Part shown: positions 22,593-35,820 of the stretch, piece after piece
Numbering within the stretch: position 1 is the first letter of the stretch
Layout of the letters: each line of letters begins with the position of its first letter
Position numbers and translations under genes: made by a program
Source: Pyxicephalus adspersus
Taxonomy: Eukaryota > Chordata > Amphibia > Anura > Pyxicephalidae
Assembly: GCF_032062135.1 (NCBI RefSeq)
Contig: NC_092860.1
Location: 67,015,918-67,079,917, forward strand
Direction of reading: 5' to 3'
DNA: 64,000 nt
The notes under the pieces: generated by a model
The model's database searches: none
Seen by the model: the letters and a program-made list of their open reading frames with translations, nothing else
What the model was told of the DNA's origin: nothing

Positions 22593-22598
<6 letters not shown>

Positions 22599-24182
22599 GT
22601 ATTTATATATAATCCTTTTGGGCTCATTTTGTTTTAAAAATCAGACAGCAGATTTATAACATTGTATGGGTCATTTGCTTGGTTGATGGATATCCTGTAT
22701 AGATAAATATTCACCTGTAGCATTGCTATATTTTGTTTTTGTATTACTTTAATTATTTTATTTAGTGAGCCAGACACCTTTTGTAAGTTTTTGTTTGAAA
22801 TTATAGAGATATCCAGTTCACCTACACAATAAAAATTACAGTAGGATTGTGTTAAAAGCTAGAATTTCTTTTCCAATACGCCTTAAGCCCTTCTTATATT
22901 TTCCACACAATGGGGGACAAATCATTTTTAACAAGGGATATTTTCTACTGTTCAAGAGATTTTTTTCACCCTGTGCACAAAACAAAACATATTACATACA
23001 CATGGTTTAAAACAGCAGGCTGGCAATGGGCCCATAGTTGGAATTGCGGGTTGGAGGCTATCTATCATTCTGACTGTTTACAGGGGCTAGTTATTATTAA
23101 GTTCATAATGTTCATAAACAGGATAGATATATATACATGTCCTAATATTTTGTGTTGTCCAGATTTGCATTACTTTTGTGCTAAGATCTTGTATTGATGA
23201 TGGGAGAATGGGGATTCTTCTCCGGCACTTTCCACAGATTCCTAATAGGGTTCCTAAGATCTGGACTCCATGTACAAAAAAATGATGTTTCATGCTCCCT
23301 AGACCACTCTTACCAGTTTGAGCTCATATAATCCTGGCATTTTGGAATATGCCCACACCATCAGAAAAATAAAAACTCCATTGATGGAAAAAAATGGTCA
23401 TTCAGTATATTCAGGTTATCACTGACCTCACTTTTGAGCACATATCATTGCTGAACCTGGACCTGACCTATTTAGGATGTAAATAGGGTGATTTTCCTAG
23501 CAGAATGCAGTCAGTAATAAAAACCTTGTAGGGAATATAACTCATAACTATTGTAGTTTAACAAAGAGACATGCAGAGTGCAAATGACTATGGTATTGTG
23601 CCTTCCTACAGCTGATCTTTTACCCAGCACATACCATGCCCTTTCTCTTAGTGGAGGTGATCATGGTGGAGGCAGGTCTTAGCTTCCCCATGTCAAAGCC
23701 TCCAGCAAATAGAACAGTAAGTAGTAAAAATATGCTTTCATCAATTCTCACAAGAATACTCACAATTCTCATAAGATAGTCAAAGTCAGGTGTGCCTTGG
23801 ATCTCACACTACAGATTCACAGCTATGTGAATCCCTGTGTAAGTTCAGGTACACTTAACTTGAAGCTCAGTTATCCTGTTTGGCATCTTCTAGCAAACCT
23901 ATCTACCACCTCCCCTTCACAGATGCATGATTCTCAAGATCCACTCACTACAGTTCAAACATAAGTGTACATCCAGCCCTGCTTAGATCTGTATGTTACA
24001 GCCCCATACAAATCTCTGGGGTTATAATGCACAGGTCTGACCTGGACACTGAAGACAAACAGCAGAATCTTTGTTTGAATTTTGGTAAGTATTCATCCAT
24101 GGAGAGATAGGTTTGGTTAGTTTAGCTCAGGAGAAGGGGGAAAACATGATAAGTACACTTTGTCATAAAATCCTGTTATCCT
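22593..24182. other. no recognised feature
   Basis: Non-coding. The frame at 22910-23197 has no motif. Confidence 0.45.
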
Positions 24183-24493
24183 TTAACCCTTTACTGCCCT
24201 GCTGTATGTTTGTGTATAATGGAGGGGGCAGCACAGGAATGATATCAAACTCCCAGCTACTACAGCAGCCAGGAATTTATTTACATTTTCTCTTCCAGAT
24301 GCCAGCTGTGAGCAGCAGAAGTGGATAGTTATGTGCGCTAAATCTAATTTTAGTGTATTATTTAACGTAAATGTAGGTTTGGCAAACAGTAGCTGCTTTT
24401 AGAAAACATCATGGAAGTAATATTAAGGAATAAAATGTGCATTTTGCATATGTGAAAAAAAAACAACAAACTCCCTGGCAGCAAAAGGGTTAA
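24183..24493. mobile_element. TTAA-flanked MITE, second family
   Basis: TTAACCCTTTACTGCC on the left answers ggcagcaaaagggttaa on the right, with TTAA at both edges. 311 bases, no ORF. The ends differ from the family at 10722 and resemble only loosely that at 53326. PiggyBac-like by target site. Confidence 0.75.
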
Positions 24494-24989
24494 GAGTTCT
24501 CAAATCAGGAAGAAACATGCATGATGTCAGTTTAGGTTTTTTTTTTTTTTTGTTTACAGATATGTTTTATTACCCTGTTTGGGTGTTGTTCATCTAAATC
24601 TGTAACTAAATTTAGTGAACATTCAGTAGCATAGCCTCTGAATACTGGATAATGTGTTCCAAGTTTTATTGGGAAAGAACAAAACGCGTACAGACGTCAT
24701 ATTAAACAAGTGCTAGGAGAGTGGTGGGCGGTAACTAGTGATTCAGAAGTCAACAAGCTTATTCATGAGAATACTTTTCTTCACATCATATGAGTCAAAA
24801 GAAATGTGGAGAGATTGATTCTTGCAACTTTTTTGCATTGTATTGTTTAGCTGTTTTGTTCTTTCTATTTTAAATAACTTGCTACTTGCAAAAAACATAT
24901 GCAAAAATGGATCTATGATACAGAATTCACTACCAATAGAATTTATCTTCCCACTACTAATTTTCAATTTCAAATTGAAGCTAAATTGA

Positions 24990-25516
24990 ATTTACATTAG
25001 GTTAAAAAAAGACATGTCAATCAAGATCAATTACTAGGGAAATAAAAATATACTAGATAAAAACCCTATATAAATAATTGATCCAGCGGATCAATTTGCT
25101 CTAACAGGAAAAAACCCTTCACCTGATTCTGTGAGGCAATGAGATGTTTCCAAGATCAACAATATCTGTTATCTTTACTTTAAAGCTTTAAGTTAAGTTG
25201 TGTGCTTCTAGAAAAGCATTTTGCTTTTTCTTTAAGCAATCTTTAGTGCTTGTTAAAATTCCTGAGGGAACCTATTCCACATTTTCACAGACCTTACAGT
25301 GAAGAATCCCTTCCTAATCTTTAGATTAAATTTCTATTCCTCCAGACACAAAGCGTGCCACCTTGTCCATTGTAATGACCCTAAGGTGAATAATTGGAAG
25401 AAGAGTTCACTTTATGGACCATTTATATATTTACACAGGGTGATCATATGCCCCTTAAACATCTCTCCTCAAGGAAGAATAGATTCAGTTCAACTAATCT
25501 CTCCTCAAAACTGAGC
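24990..25516 (-). mobile_element. CR1/L2-like LINE 3' end
   Basis: It parallels 4570-5045 closely (ggttaaaaaaagacat, gttatctttactttaaagct, gaatcccttcctaatcttt, ctcctcaag). This is the LINE's 3' untranslated region and last part of the ORF, minus strand. It is cut off after gagctca at 25516. It may be the tail of the copy at 27476-29167, 2 kb away in the same orientation. Confidence 0.8.
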
Positions 25517-25758
25517 TCAATGTTCAAAAAGCTGGACTTTCAAGGGCTTAGCTTACTAAGTTAAAAAAAAAATCACATAAGAACATTTTATTTCAACAAA
25601 TCAAGACATTTCATAATAAAAAAATTATGTTGGCATTAAAAAAACTATGGTTAGTAGATCTCAATGATTCATACAATTTATATGGTTTGAAACAATAAAT
25701 CACCCCTCCAGAGGAAGACTCTCACAAATTAAATGCACAGTGGAGGGGGTAAAGGATA

Positions 25759-25801
25759 ATTCAACGCATTTCACAGCGATTTTAGCTGCTTCCTCAGGAA
25801 T
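25759..25801 (-). ncRNA. hammerhead-like motif, copy C
   Basis: On the minus strand: ATTC (stem I), CTGAGGA (intact core), a longer stem II AGCAGC/GCTGT around taaaatc, GAAA intact, short TGCGTT, then GAAT closing stem I. Both core strands fit the consensus CTGANGA and GAAA. Stem I (ATTC/GAAT) differs from the other copies but still pairs. The cleavage triplet is GTT, which is permitted in NUH form. This is the best-preserved core of the seven. Confidence 0.6.
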
Positions 25802-26469
25802 GAATAGCAGAGATCATATCCACATTTATACCAATCTTGAACAAAAATAGAACAATAAGAAACAAGCTAACAAAATAGAACCTATATCATTATTATAGAA
25901 AAATATAATCAATAATTTTCAAACAAAATATACTAACAAAGGTTGGACAACAGGATAGAACATGTGGTTCAGTATTTATCTATGTATACCATATATCTGA
26001 CGATCCTGGAAGTGCAGGCACGACAGGAAACTATTGGGTTTATCCATAATAAATTAAGAGTTTCTTAAGAACTTTACATTTGTTTATAAAGATCATTGAT
26101 CAAACATAAAACAAAAATTGTTCTCAAAATAATTATATATGATGGTCCCTATAATTTAACAGCCAAATTGACAATGGCCTGAAGATATGAGTAGTTAATG
26201 AATAATATAAATGAATATAAATATCATACCATTCCATAAATAGATACAGATATAATAAATACAGGGATTTTTAAATATAGGGACATTGGCTAGTCTGGCT
26301 AGTATTGGTGGTTAATATCAACACCAGGTTGATACTAGCCTACAATTATAGATGTCTAAAATTTTATTAGGTAGAGGGAAATTATAATAGCAACTATAAG
26401 TAAAAAATTAAGTATAATGATGAACCCAGAACGGATTTTTTACCATCTAATCTGGGTGTTAAAAAAATA

Positions 26470-26937
26470 TACAGATAGTCCTCGAGTTAAGGATATCCGA
26501 CATATGGATGACTCCTAGATACAAACGGGGCTTCCCTGCTAGTTTGTGTGCAGGACAGAGGTTTGGAGGGGATCAGTTTCCATGACTTGCAGAAGAAATC
26601 TTTTGCCAAACACAGCTAAGAATGAGCTCCTCTGCATGGTCTTGTAACTCTTTAATGACCAAGACAAACTCTGCAGTTGTATCTTTTTGCCTATCAAATC
26701 ACAGCTTGCTCCAGAAGTTATGAATGTCTAAGCTCCATAAAGTTTTGCTTTGTTTGTGATTATCTCACAGTAATGATTGACACAACGCTGCCTAATAATA
26801 TGTCGAGACAAACATCTGTCCTAATTGCATTTAATAAAATAATGTACCTGGTCCACTTACATACAAATTCACCTAAATACAAGTAAAGAACAAACCTACA
26901 GTCCCTATCTCCCTCTGCACCACAGGGAGTATCTGTA
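26470..26937 (+). mobile_element. Tigger-like MITE, copy 1
   Basis: Begins TACAGATAGTCCTCGAGTTA and ends agtatctgta, with TA on each side. The internal sequence matches copies at 54379-54862 and, reversed, 62809-63444 (gacttgcagaagaaatcttt, aatgaccaagacaaactctg). The ends and TA target fit the Tc1/mariner-pogo (Tigger) group. No transposase inside. Confidence 0.75.
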
Positions 26938-27475
26938 GTACATAAAATGTAACTAAAAACCTCAAATAAAAAGATGTATTATGTTACTGCAAAAAGAAAA
27001 TACTTGTCATGAAAGGAGGGCCACTCTTAAGTACTCCTGATAATAGAAACCATCCAAATAAAGATTAATCCAAGAGTAGGAGATGAAAAGCCCAAACTGT
27101 AGGAAGTATAAATGCCCAAATAGATCTTGAATCGTGTCCAGGAATGACTGCACCCCCAACAGAGCCTTATATAGCAATGGCAGCATAGAAACAAAATCAA
27201 ACAAGCATCCAAGTGCGGGGCACAGGAAGTGATGTCATGCAAGTGAATGCAATCATGCGTTCCAATACCTGGAAGTAACAACTCTGGGCTGGTATTGTAT
27301 GAAAAAGAAGCCTAGAGGGTTCTCTATCGATGCAAATGGAGAAAGCCAACCTAAATTAGGTAAATATAGACGAAAATTCTTAATGGACACAGAACAAGGT
27401 ACATTACCAAATTTACATTACTAGATTTAAAGATTTAAAACCTAAAACTAGATTTAAAACCTGTTTACCTCTTCT

Positions 27476-27854
27476 TTAAAGGAGAGTAAATTTGTTTGAC
27501 AGCTTCGGTCTTTCATAAATCCATGCTGACTATCACTTATAATAATATTTTATAGCAGAAACCCCTCTATGTGGTTCTTTATCAAACTCTCTAGATCCTT
27601 CCAACTATAGAAAATAAACTTAATAGTCTTTAGTTACTTGGGAAGAATTTTGCTCCCTTTTTAACGATAGAAGCCACATTTGCCTTACGCCAATCCATTG
27701 GTTCATTGCCAGTGCTTAAAGAGTCTCTAAAAAGAAGTAGATTGAGAAACCATGGCTTTGAAATAACTGAGCTCAGCTCTTTGAGGACATGACTTAGATG
27801 CAATCCATCAGGTCCTGGTGCTTTATCAAACCTAACTTTAACCAACCTTCTCAA
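27476..27854 (-). pseudogene. LINE reverse transcriptase, N-terminal fragment
   Basis: Minus-strand frames encode FDKAPGPDGLHLSHVLKEL, WRKANVASIVKKGAK, then after a frame change SDSQHGFMKDRSCQTNLLSF, the fingers and early palm of a CR1-like reverse transcriptase. It ends before motif A (YLDFAKAFD), which the 9340-9593 copy retains. Upstream (27860-28430) is degraded ORF2 sequence with no clear endonuclease motif, and ORF1 follows at 28435-29167. Confidence 0.85.
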
Positions 27855-28434
27855 TCATCTACATTTTGAGCCATTGTGGCTCATTTAAGGCAGTGACTTT
27901 GCTATTAGCAATTTGGACTTGAGATCTACCATTTTCCTTTGTGTACACAGAAATAAAAAAAAAGTTTTAGTAAATCCGCTTTTTCTTTATCTCCAGTTAT
28001 TAACCCTGAGACATGTAGGTTTAAATTTTAGCCTCCTAAACTTAATACCCACTTGAATATGTTTTGCACTGTGTTTGTGTCAAACAGACTGGAAATATTC
28101 CAATTTCTGCTCTGTGTTCTTTGAGGACAAAATATTCAGTCCAAGTCATAGAGAGCCACCCTTATTAGAAAATTTGCTCTCTTAAGATTGAATGTTTTTA
28201 TCTTTCCTGTTTTTGCTTCCTGTTTACAACATTAAACAAAATCATATTATGGGCACTGCTACCCAAATTTTCTTTTATATGCACATTTCTTATAAGCTCT
28301 GCTTTAGGTGCAAACTATTTTTGTCTTATAGGTTGTACCCCAATTTAAAGTCAGCCCAGTGCTCCAACAATACAAACCTTTCCCTTTTTACACGTGAGCC
28401 ATGTGTTTAGCTGTTTAAGCTCCCACTGATTTTC

Positions 28435-29167
28435 CTATGTTGCACATGACACAGGCAATATTTCAGAGAATCCAACCTTGGAAGTCCTTCCCTTCAACTT
28501 TAGTTCTTTAAACTGATTTTTAAAGATCCTCCATTTTCCATCTATCCTGGTATTGGTTCCAACATGGAACATTTTTCCACTTTGTCCATGCCAAACCCTG
28601 GCACCAGGGAGGCAGCAAACCATTCGGCTGAAGCCGTCGGGGCGACAAACTATTGTATCAGTCCTCCTGGTAATAGAATACTCTATGACAACCAATTGTC
28701 TACACCTTCCTGCATTGTCTTTCCTCTGATACTAGATGGGCTGCTCTCCTGGCTGTTAAGGGTAGCAGTAACATCTAGGGCTGCCACTTCTGTGTTTTTC
28801 CACCTTCACAAACCTTTGTAAATTTTTTAGGGTGCTCAAACACAGTGCTGGCATTCCTTTTCTGAGAGCCCCAACCACTCCCTCTAACTACAGTAATTCA
28901 GTTACCTACCTGTTTGTCCTGATTCATCTCTTCACCCTCCACATCTCTCCCATTAACTACCTGCTCAGTGAGCAGGAGACGCCTCTCAAGTGGATTCAGT
29001 GATTTCAGTGTTGCAATAGGCTCTACCAGATCTCTAATGCTAGATTCCAGAAGGGTGACTTGCTCACATCTGTCACAGAAGTATTCACCTTGGAGCTGTT
29101 GCTCCATTTGAGGATACATATGGCAGAATGTGACCTGAACAAGACCTTCAACTTTGCTGCCACTCAT
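28435..29167 (-). pseudogene. LINE ORF1 (CR1-type) remnant
   Basis: Two frames on the minus strand. The first (29167-28898) has a CxxC pair and acidic helix: CDRCEQVTLLESSIRDL. The second (28695-28435) has VVIEYSITRRTD and SRMVCCLPGARVWHGQ, then VGTNTR. These recall the esterase-like (GDSL-type) domain of CR1 ORF1, where the usual reading is IGDSIVRxTD and VHVGTND. The GDS serine motif is replaced by EYS here. It lies in order and orientation with the reverse transcriptase fragment downstream. Dead by frame changes. Confidence 0.7.
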
Positions 29168-32100
29168 ATTCCAAGTTACAATATATATATTATAATTTCC
29201 GGGAGTTAAAAAAGGTTACTTACAGTTTGTAGATTCTTTAAAGAATAATCTCCTTTAGTTTTCAACTCCTGTGTTTTTTTAACTTCACTTATTCAGAGCC
29301 ACTTGTTTCACAAGCCACAAGTGAGCAAGACTTGAAACTTAAAATTTGAGTGATTGCTAAGTTCTAGATTTGTATTTCTGTGTTTTATCAATGGTTTTAT
29401 TTCTGTTGTTCCCTGTAAGTAAGCCTATTTGTGTATAGAACCAAAATAAGATTTTAGTCTGTTTTTGACAGTTACATTAGACTATTAATTGCCAACTGTC
29501 CATATAAGTTACCTTACCTGCCTTTGTTCCAATGCAATTTCATCTGTGTAAAAAATCACAACAACGTGTTATTTCACAGTATAAGTAGTACTGATAACCT
29601 GAAATAAATAATGGTTGTTTTGTCCAGTTTGGAGGGACAACTATACAAGTGAATAAAAACATTCTGATGCTAACATACAGTGTATTTGCCATACAGAATC
29701 TCTCTGTCTTGATTTCTATTAGAAGACAGAATCCCTAAATAATTATTCTTCTCACTGTGATCTGAGTGTAATGCACTTTTAAGCAGAGCTGACTCTGGTA
29801 TGATCAAGAAAATATTTCAGGTAGTTCTTTTAAACAGGATTCTGTTCCTATAGGTAATAATATTGTAACACATCTATAGGAGCATCAAGGTCGTTTTGAC
29901 TTTGATTTTCCTTTAATCTAATGAAAAAGTTGGATTTTCCTATTTTGAATGCAGTGTATACATTGCTTTTCTTTTTCAATGCCAATTGCAGTTTCTGTAA
30001 GTACTGAAAAATACTGCTGATCTTGATCCAAATCCAGTATGTGTGCAACTTTCTGTGTAGTAAAATGAAATATCAGTGGGGTTTTTACAGTGGCTGCCTC
30101 TTTTTTTCTACAGTAAACCATCTGACCACCAGACAACACAACAACTAATTAGTCATTGACTAGATACGCTAATATAATGCTTTCCCTGTTTAAGAATCCA
30201 TGATCAAGCAGGCCAATTTTGCAGAAAGGTCCCTTCTGAAAAAATGCCGCCTGCCTGCCTGATTGCTTGGGATATCTGGAAAAAAGAGCATGCTGGGAAT
30301 GAATGAACACCTGCACAAGAATTATATCATTCCAGCCCATCAAATTAAAATATCTGTAACCCCTACGTTGGTGGTCTTCAGTAGTAATGCTCCTAAATTA
30401 GTGTATATTGCAGAAAAAATGCAGCTGTATTAGTGGAAATAAAACATGGCCCTGAGTTAGTGGTCACTGGAAATAAAAATATCCATGTGGAAGTAAACCA
30501 TGCTCCACAGGCCTGCATGCATAATAAATACACCTGCATCTAAGATTATTAGGAGCAAATTAAAAAAAGACTTTATCAATGGGGGAAAAATGCAATAGTG
30601 TCAGTGGAAAAAAAAAAAAAGGAAATGTTAGTGGGCAGAATGGTACCCTGCGTCAGAACCCTGTGTCAATGGGAGGAATAGTCCAAGATATTACTAATTC
30701 CAATGCATTCCTTACAAGCTTGCAAGCATATCAGGAACCAATCAGGAACTTAAATAAACCACTAAGGGATCATTAGTAATCTATAGTATAGCAAGAGCAT
30801 TACCAAGCACAGTTCCTTATGGACAGCAGATCATTGGCCAATAAATGCTCTACTGTGCTTCCTCTGTATTCAGTTCTTCTGTCACTAAGAGGAAATGATC
30901 CTCTTTGTCACTATTTTGCAGTTCTGAAAAGTAATAGTTTTAACAGACTAAGGTTTTAGTGTTATTGTTTATACAAATGCAAGGACCTAAAACAAATGCT
31001 GGTCTCTGAAATGTCCAATGTCATTAATATGTATGAGGCCAGCATCTTATGCATCTGTTTTTATACTCCATAGTCATGTTATTAAGGGTCCCTCTGAAAG
31101 TGTGAAGGTGTTATTGTTTGCTGTGTCCTGCTGGGGGATAACCTTCACATCCTGTCTTGGAAATGAAACAGGAATTGAGAGTGGAAACTTCTAAAAATGT
31201 TGCGTTTGCATACAATACAATGAAATAAAAAATAAGTTGGGTAAAAAAAGCTTACTCACTGACATTTAGATGTTTTTTTTTCTTCAGCTTTAGTTTTTAT
31301 CAGCTTATTTTCAGACCAAATCATCATTTTTTTAAAGTAGGGTCTAAAAAAAAAAACATTTGAAAAACATTTTTCTTTTTTTTTCTAAGTTGGGTAAATA
31401 GGACATAATTCAACAAGCATTAATTCAAAAGCAGAGTTTGTTTATATACATTTGGCACTATTTTTACATGTGATGTTGAAACAGCCCTGCTTTTTTTGTG
31501 CTCATTAGCTGGAGATCATAATGGTGAATAATTATATTGCTTTGTATACTGCCCTGTCTACACATCTTTTTGTTTTACTATTGTAAAATTGATCTGAGCA
31601 ATCAGTATTCTTGTTTTGTTGGACTTAGCTGCCTTGACTGAGTCTGGGTTTTAAGTACAATATTCCTTCTACCTTAATAAAAAGTGTAATACGGTATTGT
31701 TGTGTGTTGTATTTTAATATGTTTATAAAGGTCTGTTATACCTATTTGTGAACAGCTACTTATTATTGTGTTTAGCGCAAGATAGCCTTATATATATATA
31801 TCTTCTATTTAACCTACTCTTAGTTTGTGCATTTCTTTATAAACGTCCTATAGTTGGGAACTCAAATAGTTAAATAGTCAATAGTTAAAGTCAAATAGAG
31901 ATCACTCTAATTAGAGGTACTTTGATGGAGCAGCAACGTGTTACATGGATTTGCAAATGTATGCAACAAAAACCTCTGTAACTAACCTGGGATACTACCA
32001 GTAAAACTACTTTGTAAAAGCTAAAGTTTAGTTTACATATAGTTTTCCTCCCCGGTTACATCCTTTCCTTCTTCATCAACATGCTAAAGAAAATTTTTAT

Positions 32101-32284
32101 GCTTTTCCATACATTCCATATCATTACATACCTTGTTTAGACCCAGTGACAAAATCACTGGATCTCTGTCTTTCTCATAATTTAGTAATTTAGGCAGATC
32201 ATGGTTAGTGGAAGGGATCGGCAAGATATTTTTTTCTATTTTGCAGCACCCTGCCTCAGTACTCCTTTAAAAAGCCCCGGGCTC
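29168..32284. other. 3.1 kb without a recognised feature
   Basis: Non-coding, A+T-rich. No element, RNA gene or exon identified. Confidence 0.45.
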
Positions 32285-32870
32285 TAATTAATATTAGGAT
32301 TTCAATAGCGCCAGCATATTACATAGTGCTGTACATTAAATAGGGGTTGCAAATGACCGAAAGATACAGATGGTGACACAGGAGGAGGAGAGGACCCTGC
32401 CCCAAAGAGCTTACAATCTTGGAGGTTGGGGAAGTATCACACAATAGGAGGGGGGATATGGAGTGGTGGGAGTAGTGAAGGTTTTAAAATACAGAAGAAG
32501 ATATGTAGGCAAGTTCGAAAATGATATCATATAAAAGAAGCTCTTTTAAATGAGCAGAAAGTAGGAGCAAGCCGAATAGGACGAGGAAGACCATTCCACA
32601 GAGTTGGAGCAGCTCTAGAAAAGTCTTGGAGTCTATGTGACGAGGTTATGAGCAAAGAGAGCGGCTAGGGGTGTATTTTTCTATCAGGTAAGAAAGGTAA
32701 GTGGGACAGGAACTGTGGATGCAAGCAGTGACCGGGCTCTTGAAAAAAAGTTTTTTAAATATGTGGTAAAATGCGGTTGATGTCAGTTTGGAGTAGAGGG
32801 CATTTCTTGGCAGGCTACATTTGCATGCAGACTGTTCTAGATAACACTCACGTGATGCCAAGCTTATAGT
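32285..32870 (+). repeat. dispersed repeat, longest copy
   Basis: Contains atagcgccagcatattacat, aggggttgcaaatgac, gacacaggaggaggagagga, ccaaagagcttacaatct, and later cattccacagagttggagca. The first 135 bases recur at 3446-3539 and 61672-61788. I recall this sequence type from amphibian genomes but cannot name its class. The overlapping minus-strand frame at 32646-32861 has no domain. Confidence 0.65.
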
Positions 32871-33141
32871 GATTGAAAGAACTAAAATTTAATAAATGAC
32901 AGTTGGGGTGGAGACAATAAGGATGGGGGGGAAAGGTCCAGATGTCCTAGATATCCCCCAGCCAGTGGACAGATTCTACTTGACTTGCTGCAGCTTGTAA
33001 AGGAAAGGAGCATGTACAACTGGGCAAGACTATAGGTTGGAGATAAGGCTGGAGTTCTGCTTTAGGTATGCTTTCTGCATTTTTTTTTGAGGGACTGGTA
33101 TTTTTATGTTGTCCTGCTTGTGTGGACCTTATGTTTTTTGC

Positions 33142-33260
33142 TTTTTTTTTTTTTTAAAGACAACTTTATTGAGAGTTTTTCAAGTACAAACAATACGGTC
33201 ATTACAACAAAACAATAAAAAATAAAAAATTACAAAACAAACAAAAAAACAGGATAACAA
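33142..33260 (-). mobile_element. retroelement 3' end with poly(A)
   Basis: On the minus strand an AATAAA signal (seen as ctttatt on the plus strand near 33165) is followed about 15 bases later by a poly(A) run (poly-T 33142-33155). This is the 3' end of a reverse-transcribed RNA: a LINE of L1 type or a processed pseudogene. The upstream sequence (33260-33780) has no frame I recognise. Confidence 0.5.
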
Positions 33261-33921
33261 ATCATATTTGCTTGTTTTTAATGATCTGATCAGCCAAGGA
33301 ATGTTGTGTTCATGTTTAAGATCCAACTAAGATGTAGGATTGAGAAACAAATAAGTAATATTATAAATTATTGTTTTGGCGCATTAAGAACAGGATTGTC
33401 TTCTCCATCAGAAGCTTGTGTATTTACTCAAAAATCTTCATAGAAAGTTACAGCGGCAATGCAATATGAATACATAGGTGTAAATATGTGTATGTGTGTG
33501 TGGTGATGCCCGATGGATGTGAAGTCTCCCAATATAGTTTAAAATGCAATATATAACATCCCATACATTCAAATATGGACCTACATACAGAAATAAAGAA
33601 CAAAAACAATATGCTAAAACAACTCATGAATAGTTGCTCCAACCTTCTGGGCAGTCTCAAACTCCAAAATAGCATCAACTCTGTCAAGTATGATAAACAT
33701 ATGACATATATTCTGCTCGTCACTTCACGTTCCGTCATGTACATGAGTATGATATCATATAAAATTATGGGTTTCTAACACTCTGAAAAAATAGAAAAAC
33801 TTATGTTGACTGAATGAAACATACGTTCTTCAACCCTAGCAGTTCAAAGGCTGTTGAATCAAACTGTATTCATGTTTTCTTCTATAACCATATAATGTAG
33901 GTATTAATAATGTAGGATGAA

Positions 33922-33962
33922 AAGCGGTAATCCCGAGTCACACTCGGGGTTAATTTAGAAGC
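33922..33962 (+). mobile_element. fragment of the TTAA MITE family
   Basis: aaaagcggtaatcccgag and cacactcggggtta match internal end sequence of the element at 53326-53919. Only this fragment is recognisable. Confidence 0.6.
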
Positions 33963-34610
33963 CCCCCTTACCTTTGCCCAAGTGCAATCATATTTCACTG
34001 ACTTCATCCTGTAATACAGCATCATTTAAACTGTGAGGACAAAGCTTTTCCTCCTGCCTTGCTGTTTGGTATCATTAAACCTAGTAGTGATACTGCTTTC
34101 ACTACACTTTCTTTTTGCTGCAGGACTACACATCCTTCACATCCTGCACATTTTATACATGCACACAAGAAGGGGCTATCAAAAATTTGTAGAGACTGGA
34201 AAAGTTTAAAAAGGTTTTTGGTGATGAATACAAACTTATTTTGGTCTTTCTGTATAGCAGGGTATTTTAAGTGCTGTGACTCGGCTCTCATAGAAAAAAG
34301 GGTCCCCATGGAGCACATCTTAAAAAATGCTAAATATTTAGAAGAAATTGAATATAATTTATCTCTAAACATTTAAAAAGACAAACCAACAAGTTTGGGA
34401 GTTCTATGTTCTTTCTGCCAGATATAAACTTTGTAAAAATGAGGAAAAATGAAGTGGCTAAAGGATCTGTATTGTAAACAAGAATAAAATTCCAGTTAGC
34501 ATAAAATCATACAATGCTTTGCTTATATTTCCTATGAATTAGATATAAGATAATGGTTGATTAACTATACAGTAGCATCCCTAATACAATGGTAAGTATT
34601 AACGTCTCAT

Positions 34611-34650
34611 AACCCGATGTGTTTCGCCATTCGGCTTCATCGGGGGATAT
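34611..34650 (-). ncRNA. hammerhead-like motif, copy D
   Basis: On the minus strand: CCC (stem I), CCGATGA core (one change from CTGATGA), AGCC-gaat-GGC stem II, intact GAAA, CACATC, and GGG closing stem I. Stem I is short. The single U-to-C core change would be expected to cripple cleavage. About 1 kb of repetitive-looking non-coding DNA follows on the plus side. Confidence 0.5.
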
Positions 34651-35770
34651 ATAGAGCACGTTGTACTGGACTATATAATAGAGGTACAGAAAAAGGGAGT
34701 GCAAAATGAAAAATATTTACAATGATAGTATAGAACAATGCATATAAAGAATATATATACAAAAATTCTTCTAATGATAGTACCAGTATAAAAAATTATA
34801 CACTTACAAAGTGTGTATACACTAGATGTGGATAATGTGCCATGTGCATTTAAAGGTTAGCAATTTGTAGTAATGATAGTATATGTATGCTGGTTTTAAA
34901 GAATGCCCATATTCTGAAACAGTCTTTCCTTTGTATTGTGAGAATATTTACATATGAGATGAATATATTTGAGTTTTGATGTCCAATGGCTAATATTTAT
35001 GTGTAGTGATACTGTGTATTTAAGAAATAATTCCACTTACTACATTTCAGAGACACATATGAAGCAGAAGGTGGTGCATACTTTATAGGAAAAGGTTCAA
35101 ATTTATCTGTAATGTATTTTAAAAATGAGAGTGCATACATTTGGAGAATCAAATGGTATAATTAATTATATAATAGTGGGTATTCGTTGATAGAAGAAGT
35201 CCAAACAGAGCAACTTACCAAAAGGGACGACTGGATAAAGGGTCATGAGCTCAATGATTCACGGTAAAGCCAAGGACCAACAGGGTAGAATGTGCCTGTC
35301 AGTGCACCGTTAAGAACCGCACACTGCATAAGGCTAAGCCGTCTCACAATTTTGTGGACGCCAGGTCCTCCGCCGGTCAAGCGAGGTGGGAGGGAAAGGG
35401 GGGATTGAAATTATAGGGGGGGTGGGAATAGTCAGTGTAGGAGGGTTTAAGATAATGGTAAGTTGGCATTATGCACTTCTGTAAAGAAGTGTGAATGAAA
35501 CTAAGTATATAATGAGAGTGTAATAATAATAAAGATTTGTGACTATTAGTAAGTATGTAAATGTTTAGCGAGTTCTAACAGTTTATAAAACGTACACATG
35601 TTACAAAACTGTAGTACAATAGTGGAACAGATAGGCGATAAAGCATACAAAATGCTTCCTCCAATTCCTATTTGCGCCATTTGGTATGGTAGTGAAGAGG
35701 ATGTTTTCTGACTGACTCCAGATGCAGATCTCAGATACCGAATTAAGCTTGTTGCCTACTCTTCAATACC
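34651..35770. other. non-coding; nature unclear
   Basis: Several aatgatagta phrases recur at 34720-34880. A G+C-richer block at 35200-35420 has no recognised motif. It may belong to the element that carries hammerhead-like copy D. Confidence 0.35.

Positions 35771-35818
<48 letters not shown>
35771..35818. repeat. (ATCT)n microsatellite
   Basis: About twelve ATCT units. Confidence 0.95.
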
Positions 35819-35820
<2 letters not shown>
